From SpSt-333 sp964371615 (lineage in GTDB: Bacteria > Bacteroidota > Ignavibacteria > UBA10030 > UBA8401), in the NCBI GenBank assembly GCA_964371615.1, contig CAYJMS010000005.1, forward strand, positions 1-64,000: a stretch of 64,000 nucleotides of DNA. Direction: 5' to 3'. Numbering within the stretch: position 1 is the first letter of the stretch; every line of letters begins with the position of its first letter. The notes below the pieces were generated by a model, which saw only the letters and a list, made by a program, of their open reading frames with translations, was not told where the DNA came from and ran no database searches. The translations under genes and the position numbers were made by a program. Shown in pieces: positions 57,426-64,000 of this stretch.

Positions 57426-59531
57426 ATGAAAAAATCGATCTCCAACTCCGTCCTGACGTTGATTTCCCTGATATTTTCGGGATGTTTTGTCTATACCCCG
57501 ACTGCAGAATTTGTTTCTCAGCGATACACCAACGCTATTTCTTATTTCAATACTTTTTACAATGCTCAGCGGCTATTTTCCGAAGCTGAAGATGCGGTGA
57601 TTGCGGCGGAAAAAGAATATCGCGAAATTCCTAACCAAACCAGGCCGTTTATCATACCAGCCGCTGCCCGTTCGAAATTTACATCCTCCATTGAGAAGAA
57701 TTCGAAAATCCTTTCGTTTTATCCCGATTCCAAATGGGTCGATGACGCGCTGCTGATGATCGGAAAAGCGTACTATTACATTGACGACGATGTCCGGGCT
57801 CAACGGAAATTCTTTGAATTATCCGCGAAATATCCCGGCAGCGATCAGGAGGTGGAAGGTCAAGTATGGCTCGGCCGATCACTGTTGCGTCAAAAACAAT
57901 TTGACCAAGCAGTTTCTCTTCTGGAAGCGTTGATCGAAAAAACCGGTATTGAATATCCCGACATCGCCGGTGCGGCGGCATATGAGATTGGACGGTACTA
58001 TTTTTTCCAAAAGGATTACGAGCGGTCGCTCAAGTTTTATCTATTGGCCATGCAATCGGTCCGCGATGGTTCATTGCTTGCGTTGATACAGTTTCAGATA
58101 GCACAGTGTTATGAACGTCAGGGGCAATTCGAAAACGCTGAGCAGGCGTATGCAAAAGTCAGCGAACATGATCCGGGTTATACGTTACTCTTCAATGCAA
58201 CGCTCTACCGAGTGAAGGCGATTGCTGCACAACAACGGTTCGACGAAGCCATTGAATCGTTGAACGATATGTTGAACGACACCAAAAACTCCGATTATTA
58301 CGGGTCGGTTCATTTTGAGATTGCGAATACTCTCATGGCGAAAGGTGATCCGCAGGAGGCAATTCAAAAATATATCTATGTGGACACTGCCTTTGCACGC
58401 ACCGACATGGCGGCACGATCGTACTTTGCATTAGGACAATATTTTGAAACTGTCGAGCTGCAGTACGATTCTGCCAGAGTGTATTACAATAAGGCGAGAA
58501 GTGAATTTCCCGCTTCGGTGATCACGGCGGAAGCAGTTGTCAAATCGGATATTTTTAATAAATATGATCTGTTGCGAAAGGATCTTATCCGGTATGATTC
58601 ATTACTGGCATACACCATTCGGAAAAAGAACAGTGATGATTCTTTGGCGGCAGCGGCTGCCGACTCACTGAAGTATAAGGATACGGTGGCGGTGTCGCCG
58701 CAAACCAGAAAAGCAGCCAGTCCGGCGAAAAAAAATACTGCGCTCCGGGATAGCGTTCCGCCAATCGATTCATCGGGGATAAAGGCACAACTGCTGCGCG
58801 AACAGACGTTTCGTCAGATGACTGACTCGCTGCAACGGTCGATTGTTCGAACGAAGTTCGAATTCGGCGGACTCTTTTTTGTCGAGCTGGTAAAGGCGGA
58901 TTCAGCGCTCTTTTGGTTCCACGAAGTCATTGAAAAGCATCCAAAGAGCGATTATTCACCGAGAGCACTCTATACTATCGCGGAGATCTACCGCTCATTG
59001 GACCCCAAACCCCAGCAGGTACGGGATTCACTCTATGGAAGGATTGTTGCGGAATTTCCGGCATCACCCTATGCCCAGGAATCACGGAAAATACTCGGAC
59101 TGCCGTTGATCGAAACCGAAAAGGACCCCGCCGCTGAATTGTTCGAGCAGGGTGAACGATTGTCGGAAGAGAAAAAAATTGAACAAGCAATCGCTGCATT
59201 CCGGAACGTGTATACGCAATATTATTCATCGCCGATCGCTGCCAAGGCATTGTATGCTATCGGTTGGCATTATGAAAATTCATTGCACAATACCGACAGC
59301 GCCCTTGCCATATACAAACGCATCATCGTTCAATTTCCGGCGACGCAATTTGCCGTCAAGGTCCGTTCGAAAGTATTGGAATATGAGAGTGAAATGAAGC
59401 GGCTGGAGACTGAAAAACTACAACAAATCGAAGAACAAAAAAAGAAAGAACTGCTGGAAAAAGAACAGCGCGAGAAGCCGCAACCGCTGCAATCGCCGCA
59501 ACCGGATTCGCTTTCCACGCCACAACGGTAA
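57426..59531 (+). CDS. TPR lipoprotein, SprE/PorW-like
   Basis: A 701-residue lipoprotein. The signal (LTLISLIFSGCFVY, lipobox Cys about 19) precedes many TPR units; the opening YFNTFYNAQRLFSEAEDA is characteristic of SprE/PorW-type proteins linked to type IX secretion and gliding in Bacteroidota. An interrupting low-complexity region (about residues 400-470) and a charged coiled-coil end (EKLQQIEEQKKKELLEKE, Pro-rich tail) follow. T9SS itself is not visible in the window. ATG 57426 fits the signal peptide; an upstream in-frame start is unlikely. Confidence 0.82.
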   Translation: MKKSISNSVLTLISLIFSGCFVYTPTAEFVSQRYTNAISYFNTFYNAQRLFSEAEDAVIAAEKEYREIPNQTRPFIIPAAARSKFTSSIEKNSKILSFYPDSKWVDDALLMIGKAYYYIDDDVRAQRKFFELSAKYPGSDQEVEGQVWLGRSLLRQKQFDQAVSLLEALIEKTGIEYPDIAGAAAYEIGRYYFFQKDYERSLKFYLLAMQSVRDGSLLALIQFQIAQCYERQGQFENAEQAYAKVSEHDPGYTLLFNATLYRVKAIAAQQRFDEAIESLNDMLNDTKNSDYYGSVHFEIANTLMAKGDPQEAIQKYIYVDTAFARTDMAARSYFALGQYFETVELQYDSARVYYNKARSEFPASVITAEAVVKSDIFNKYDLLRKDLIRYDSLLAYTIRKKNSDDSLAAAAADSLKYKDTVAVSPQTRKAASPAKKNTALRDSVPPIDSSGIKAQLLREQTFRQMTDSLQRSIVRTKFEFGGLFFVELVKADSALFWFHEVIEKHPKSDYSPRALYTIAEIYRSLDPKPQQVRDSLYGRIVAEFPASPYAQESRKILGLPLIETEKDPAAELFEQGERLSEEKKIEQAIAAFRNVYTQYYSSPIAAKALYAIGWHYENSLHNTDSALAIYKRIIVQFPATQFAVKVRSKVLEYESEMKRLETEKLQQIEEQKKKELLEKEQREKPQPLQSPQPDSLSTPQR

Positions 59532-59533
59532 GT

Positions 59534-60298
59534 ATGAAACAAGAATTTCTCCCAATTATTTCTCAAAAATATCTGACTCCGGATGTTCTTGAGTTGACAT
59601 TTGTTTCACAGTACCTCTCTGCTACCGCGAAACCGGGACAATTCCTCAATATCCATGTCGACGCAAATTATCCTCTTCTGCGACGGCCGTTCAGTATTTT
59701 TTCCGTTCACGGAGAACATATTTCGATAGTATTTAATGTGATAGGACGGGGAACGAAGGTGCTGGCGACAAAACAACCCGGAGATCTCATCGATGTTGTC
59801 GGGCCGTGCGGCAATGATTTTCCGTCTTTCGCCGGCGGTGATTATGACACCGCAGTCTTCGTTGCAGGCGGTATCGGTGTTGCGCCGTTTCCTTTTCTGA
59901 CTGATAAATTCCCGAAAGAGAAGAACATCGCGATGTACCTTGGTGCAAGAAATAAAGGTATGGTCATCACTAAAGGATTGCAGAATGTCATGATCGCTAC
60001 CGATGACGGGAGCGAAGGATTTCACGGAACGGTGCTGGATCTTTTAAAAAAGGATTTACCGCAGCATCGCTACGGTAAAACCCGATTTTTTACATGCGGA
60101 CCGACTCGTATGATGAAGGCGATCGGTGAGTATGCCCATTCCATCGGAGCGGAATGCTACGCATCACTCGAGACCGATATGGCGTGCGGAATCGGTTTGT
60201 GCCAGGGATGCAACATTGAAGTCATCGGCGGCGAGACAAAATACAAGTTGGTATGTAAAGAAGGGACAATATTCGAAACTCAAACGGTAAAATTATAA
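59534..60298 (+). CDS. pyrK: Dihydroorotate dehydrogenase electron-transfer subunit
   Basis: A 254-residue PyrK. FAD-binding RRPFSIFSV (about 53) and KPGDLIDVVGPCGNDF-like region, NAD-binding FVAGGIGVAPFPFL, and the C-terminal 2Fe-2S cluster Cys residues in DMACGIGLCQGCNIEV and LVCKEG. It passes electrons from PyrD to NAD+. It directly overlaps pyrD by one base (ATAATG), giving the standard PyrK-PyrD class 1B pair. Confidence 0.95.
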   Translation: MKQEFLPIISQKYLTPDVLELTFVSQYLSATAKPGQFLNIHVDANYPLLRRPFSIFSVHGEHISIVFNVIGRGTKVLATKQPGDLIDVVGPCGNDFPSFAGGDYDTAVFVAGGIGVAPFPFLTDKFPKEKNIAMYLGARNKGMVITKGLQNVMIATDDGSEGFHGTVLDLLKKDLPQHRYGKTRFFTCGPTRMMKAIGEYAHSIGAECYASLETDMACGIGLCQGCNIEVIGGETKYKLVCKEGTIFETQTVKL

Positions 60299-61239
60299 TG
60301 ATTGAATCCTTCGTATTACGGAATATTACTTTCAAGAACCGCATCATGGTTGCCTCCGGCACATTCGGATATGGTGACGAAGTACCGGATCTTGTGGATA
60401 TTTCACGATTGGGAGGAGTGATTACAAAATCATTGTCACTAAAGCCGCGAGATGGGAATCCGAATCCACGTATTACGGAAACACCAAGCGGAATGCTCAA
60501 TTCCATAGGACTTGCCAATATCGGTGTGCACAAATTCATCGCGAAGAAACTGCCTGTACTCCGGGAAAATCAGTCGACGGTCATTGCGAATATCGCCGCA
60601 AGCAGCATTGAAGAGTATTGTACCGTTCTTGAGATCCTCGAACAGGAGCAAGGAGTACAGGGATATGAGATCAACGTTTCCTGTCCGAATGTGAAGGAAG
60701 GGGGGTTGAATTTTGGAACAGATGTCACTCTTGTCGCAACCATCACGCGGGAACTCCGGAAACGTACCGAGAAGGCGTTGATTATCAAATTGACCCCGAA
60801 TGTCACCCATATTTCTGAATTTGCGCGCGCATGTGAAACGGAAGGAGCCGATGCTGTTTCAGTCATCAATACTCTTATCGGTATGGCGGTGAACATACAT
60901 ACTCAAAAGCCGAAGATTGCAACAACGACCGGAGGATTGTCCGGACCGGCAATAAAACCGGTGGCGCTGGCAAAGGTATACGAAACATGTCATGCCGTGC
61001 GCATTCCGGTCATCGGCATCGGCGGAATTTCATCCTGGGAGGACGCTGCTGAATTCTTCATTGTTGGTGCATCGATGGTTCAAATCGGAACGGCGAATTT
61101 TATCAATCCTGCGACGGGAGTTTCCACTGCCGAAGAGATTGCCCGGTTCTGCGAGCGGCAAGGAATGAACAATGTCGGAAGTTTGGTCGGGACATTGCAG
61201 ACGCAAAGTAATGTTTCGATACTGGACAGCTGGCGGTAA
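60298..61239 (+). CDS. pyrD: Dihydroorotate dehydrogenase, class 1B catalytic subunit
   Basis: A 313-residue PyrD. FMN/substrate residues: MVASGTFGYG, GGVITKSLSLKPRDGNP, NSIGLANIGV, INVSCPNVKEGG (catalytic Cys, class 1), KLTPNVTHI, TGGLSGPAIKP and GIGGISSWEDA. With PyrK it oxidises dihydroorotate to orotate in pyrimidine synthesis. The catalytic Cys confirms a cytosolic class 1 enzyme. Confidence 0.97.
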   Translation: MIESFVLRNITFKNRIMVASGTFGYGDEVPDLVDISRLGGVITKSLSLKPRDGNPNPRITETPSGMLNSIGLANIGVHKFIAKKLPVLRENQSTVIANIAASSIEEYCTVLEILEQEQGVQGYEINVSCPNVKEGGLNFGTDVTLVATITRELRKRTEKALIIKLTPNVTHISEFARACETEGADAVSVINTLIGMAVNIHTQKPKIATTTGGLSGPAIKPVALAKVYETCHAVRIPVIGIGGISSWEDAAEFFIVGASMVQIGTANFINPATGVSTAEEIARFCERQGMNNVGSLVGTLQTQSNVSILDSWR

Positions 61240-61282
61240 TGATCGCATCACACTGCTTCAGCTTCACAAAACCCGGAACGCT

Positions 61283-61828
61283 ATGATATCGAAAGCATCC
61301 CGTCTGTATAGAAATCGACTATTGGGAAATCTTGGAAGTAAAGATCCGTTTCGCGTGTTGCGTCGTACGCCGAAAGAACTACAAATCCTCCTCGACCGGG
61401 TTCCGCCTAAGAGATTGTTGCTGAAATTAACGACTGCGTCATGGTCTATCACGGAAATAGTTGCCCATCTTGCCGAGACTGAACTGGTGTTGGGGTGGAG
61501 ATATCGATCCATTGCAGAACGAAGCGGAATACCGATCCAATCATTCGATCAGAATGTCTGGTGTACAAACGCACGATACGGCTTTATTCCGATCAGGGAA
61601 TCACTGGCCATGTTCACGGTGCTGCGATCGATGAATATCAAATTCCTCACCGGCCTGCCCGATAGAGTATTATCTTATTATGGCATGCACGACGAGCGGG
61701 GGAAAGAAACACTTCGGCAAATCATCCGATTGGAAGCGGGGCATGACTTGAATCACCTGATGCAAATTCAAAAGATTATCCGCAGCGCGAATACAATAAT
61801 CCGAAATGAAAAAAATCGCAAAAAATAA
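61283..61828 (+). CDS. DinB-like four-helix protein
   Basis: A 181-residue protein of the DinB/YfiT superfamily: TTASWSITEIVAHLAETELVL (first metal His), and DLNHLMQIQKII with HxxxQ at the C-terminus; GHDLNH gives the second and third His positions. Such proteins are metal-dependent transferases (often bacillithiol/mycothiol-related) of unknown substrate here. ATG 61283 is selected since upstream codons overlap pyrD's end. It precedes the ABC transporter by 8 bases. Confidence 0.85.
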   Translation: MISKASRLYRNRLLGNLGSKDPFRVLRRTPKELQILLDRVPPKRLLLKLTTASWSITEIVAHLAETELVLGWRYRSIAERSGIPIQSFDQNVWCTNARYGFIPIRESLAMFTVLRSMNIKFLTGLPDRVLSYYGMHDERGKETLRQIIRLEAGHDLNHLMQIQKIIRSANTIIRNEKNRKK

Positions 61829-61836
61829 AACTCTCT

Positions 61837-62979
61837 ATGCTTAAAGCAGATAAACTCAGAAAACAGTTCACGACCGTTCTGGCCGTGGATGACGTTTCGC
61901 TGGAAGTGCAGCGCGGCGGCATCTTCGGACTCATCGGACCGAACGGAGCCGGGAAAAGTACCACGATCAGAATGTTGTTGAATATTACCAAACCGGATTC
62001 AGGGACCATAGTGTACGACGGCATTCCGTTTTCAACATCGATTCGCAATGCAATCGGTTATCTGCCGGAAGAACGGGGTTTATATAAAAAGAACGGAGTT
62101 CTTGATACAATAGTCTATTTTGCCTCGCTGCGGGGAATCGAGAGGAATGAGGCAATAAGGAAAGGAGAGGAATGGCTCGAGCGATTCAATTTACAATCGT
62201 ACGCAAAACGAAAAATTGAGGAACTCTCAAAAGGGAATCAGCAAAAGGCGCAGTTTATCACTTCGATACTGCATGATCCTGCATTAATCGTGCTGGATGA
62301 ACCGTTCTCCGGCCTTGATCCCGTCAACCAGATTGTGATGAAAGACATTCTGAAGGAATTAAAGCAGCAGAATAAGGCGGTGATATTTTCCACTCACCAG
62401 ATGGAAACCGCCGAAAAACTCTGCGACGAAATCTGTCTCATCAATCGAGGACGTGTCGTATTGGAAGGGACGGTGAAGCAGGTGAAACAGCAATTCGGTT
62501 CCAATGCGCTTCATCTTGAGTATAACGGCGACGGTGCGTTCCTTGCACAACTGCCGTATGTCGCAAAAGCAACCGTCTACGAGAATTTTGCAGAACTGTC
62601 GCTGAAGGATTCCGTTTCGGGCAATGATGTGATTGCGTCGCTTGCGGGCAAATTGGAGATACGAAAGTTAGAGTTTGTCGAACCATCGCTGAATTCAATA
62701 TTCCTTGAAGTAGTCGGTGCAACGGTGGAGCAAATTGAACAAGACAAGCTCGAAGTAAATTCCGACCGGCCGGCGGTGAAAAACACAGACCCTGAAGTGA
62801 AAAAACAGCGATTGCTTTTGATTGCCGGTATTATTGTGACGTTCATCGGTATCGCTTTGTCATTGGGCGGCAAGGAATCATGGAGTGTGGCTGCGGTCGG
62901 CGGAGTAATCAGTGTCGCGGCATTTCTTCGACTTCGTAAAGCAATGATTAAGATGAATACAGAGGCCGGCCATGAATAA
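61837..62979 (+). CDS. ABC-2 transporter ATPase with C-terminal membrane extension
   Basis: A 380-residue NatA-type ATPase. Walker A GLIGPNGAGKSTTIRM, Q-loop region, signature IEELSKGNQQKAQF, Walker B LIVLDEPFSGLD and switch His FSTHQM. After the ABC domain (about 1-235) and a DUF4162-like region come two hydrophobic helices (about 327-345 and 350-365), an unusual membrane tail for this class. It overlaps the permease gene by 8 bp, giving a NatA/NatB-like exporter. Confidence 0.92.
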   Translation: MLKADKLRKQFTTVLAVDDVSLEVQRGGIFGLIGPNGAGKSTTIRMLLNITKPDSGTIVYDGIPFSTSIRNAIGYLPEERGLYKKNGVLDTIVYFASLRGIERNEAIRKGEEWLERFNLQSYAKRKIEELSKGNQQKAQFITSILHDPALIVLDEPFSGLDPVNQIVMKDILKELKQQNKAVIFSTHQMETAEKLCDEICLINRGRVVLEGTVKQVKQQFGSNALHLEYNGDGAFLAQLPYVAKATVYENFAELSLKDSVSGNDVIASLAGKLEIRKLEFVEPSLNSIFLEVVGATVEQIEQDKLEVNSDRPAVKNTDPEVKKQRLLLIAGIIVTFIGIALSLGGKESWSVAAVGGVISVAAFLRLRKAMIKMNTEAGHE

Positions 62980-64000
62980 AACATACGCTGTTGCACGATG
63001 GGAATTTATCGAAAAAGTCCGGACCAAGGCATTCATCATCGGATTGTTCATGACGCCGATGATTCTCGCGATCTTTATGGTGTTGCCCAGTTTGATGGCA
63101 AACGATGAACAGGAAACGACCAAAACCATTGGCGTGGTGGATGAAACGAGAATGTTGACCGGTGCGATCAATGAACGGCTGAAACAAAAATATACCCTTG
63201 AATCCGGCAAACCGACCTACCAACTCATCGAAATCACGGATGAGAACCGGGAGAGAGAATTTCTTAAGATTATTGCTCAAACCAAAGTCATGAGTGGTGA
63301 ACTCGAGGGATACTTTTTTATTCCTTTGAATGTTATGGACAGCGGCAAAGTGGAATACCGGGCGGAAAATGTCGGAAATGTGCGCGATCAGGAACGATTT
63401 TCCAAGACGCTGAAGGATATCATCACCGAACACCGATTGGAGCAGGCAGGCTATAATCCCTCAACCATTAAAAAATTGATTGCCGATATCGATATCAAAA
63501 CCATCAAGGTATCAAAACAGGGCGAAGAAAAAGAATCCGGATTTTTGGAGACATTTTTTACCGGATATATTTTTATCATGTTGCTCATGTTTCTCGTGAT
63601 CTCATCGGGACAACTGCTGATCCGCAGTGTTGTGGAGGAAAAATCGAACCGGATCGTCGAGGTGCTGGTATCATCCTGTTCCGCACGGGAATTGATGTCC
63701 GGAAAGATCATTGGTTTGTCACTGCTCGGTTTGGCAACCATAGCGTTCTGGGTAGTGATGCTCATCGGGGTGAATTTTGCCGCGAATATCCCGTTTGTGA
63801 CGGTTGATAATCTGTTTCTCCTGTTGATCTATTTTATTCTCGGCTACTTTATGTATGTGGCAATTTTCATAGCCGCCGGCTCGACAGTGTCGACAGAGCA
63901 AGAGGCACAACAAATGACGGGGTATGTTACGATTCTTCTGGTGCTGCCGATCGCTTTTGCAGTCCCGGTGATGATGAATCCCGATTCAACTCTGGTCACC
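62972..64000 (+). CDS. ABC-2 transporter permease (NatB-like), cut by window end
   Basis: At least 343 residues, incomplete at the 3' side. The start MNKTYAVARWEFIEKVRTKAF and first helix, a large extracytoplasmic domain (about 50-210), then FLETFFTGYIFIMLLMFLV, RSVVEEKSNRIVEVLVSSCS, LMSGKIIGLSLLGL and further helices are typical of ABC-2 exporters of the NatB class. EEKSNRIVEVLVSS is the family signature. Confidence 0.93.
   Translation, partial: MNKTYAVARWEFIEKVRTKAFIIGLFMTPMILAIFMVLPSLMANDEQETTKTIGVVDETRMLTGAINERLKQKYTLESGKPTYQLIEITDENREREFLKIIAQTKVMSGELEGYFFIPLNVMDSGKVEYRAENVGNVRDQERFSKTLKDIITEHRLEQAGYNPSTIKKLIADIDIKTIKVSKQGEEKESGFLETFFTGYIFIMLLMFLVISSGQLLIRSVVEEKSNRIVEVLVSSCSARELMSGKIIGLSLLGLATIAFWVVMLIGVNFAANIPFVTVDNLFLLLIYFILGYFMYVAIFIAAGSTVSTEQEAQQMTGYVTILLVLPIAFAVPVMMNPDSTLVT

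Overview
The window looks like the chromosome of a Bacteroidota/Chlorobiota/Ignavibacteriota-type bacterium, probably Ignavibacteria-like. The evidence is a TonB-dependent receptor with a carboxypeptidase-like N-terminal domain paired with a DUF4249 lipoprotein, an SprE/PorW-like TPR lipoprotein, a family B DNA polymerase, and a pterin operon with a eukaryote-like 6-pyruvoyl-tetrahydropterin synthase. This placement is an inference from gene families; there is no rRNA in the window.

Layout. Bases 1-555 are host DNA with tRNA-Gly and tRNA-Cys, plus a small GIY-YIG nuclease gene whose 3' end runs into tRNA-Cys. Bases 556-44657 form a roughly 44-kb, AT-rich integrative island in a tRNA-Leu(TAA) gene. 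A 39-bp tRNA 5'-half repeat lies at each end, 19-bp direct repeats sit just inside both ends, and a tyrosine recombinase is at the left end. The island carries a replication initiator/DnaC-type loader pair, and then a long run of conflict genes. These are a DUF3800 protein; an Eco57I-like restriction-methylase with SIR2 and HerA proteins; two small exported or helical proteins; a graspetide-type RiPP cassette (precursor peptide plus ATP-grasp ligase plus membrane protein); two PD-(D/E)XK-like nucleases; and a Fic protein.

From about 21.1 to 31.5 kb the island contains what I read as an integron cassette array without an integron integrase (a CALIN). Five intact or near-intact attC-like sites of about 160-170 bp and three broken ones separate mostly single-gene cassettes. 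These encode membrane proteins, a TIR/deoxyribosyltransferase-like protein, HEPN proteins, a MORN-type lipoprotein with a DUF6804-like partner, a channel-like protein, and a fused AAA-ATPase/DUF4435 (PARIS-like) protein. An IS1111/IS110-type element has inserted exactly into one attC site and carries a long structured non-coding end (candidate guide RNA). A second, decayed IS110-type copy lies next to another attC. To the right are a two-gene DUF1998-helicase system (31.8-38.9 kb) and a minus-strand transporter cluster resembling an ECF transporter, in which the T-component is fused to a methyltransferase.

Bases 44619-64000 are ordinary host DNA of higher GC: tRNA-Leu genes, Maf, a B12-binding protein, polymerase B, a TonB receptor/DUF4249 pair, two tRNA-Ser genes with an exactly duplicated 291-bp GIY-YIG unit, a cupin, two peroxiredoxins, the tetrahydrobiopterin-type operon, a TPR lipoprotein, pyrK-pyrD, a DinB-like protein and an ABC-2 exporter cut by the window end.

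The most noteworthy items are the defence-rich cassette array inside a tRNA island, the IS1111-like insertion in attC, the graspetide cassette among defence genes, and the GIY-YIG genes that carry pieces of tRNA genes with them.
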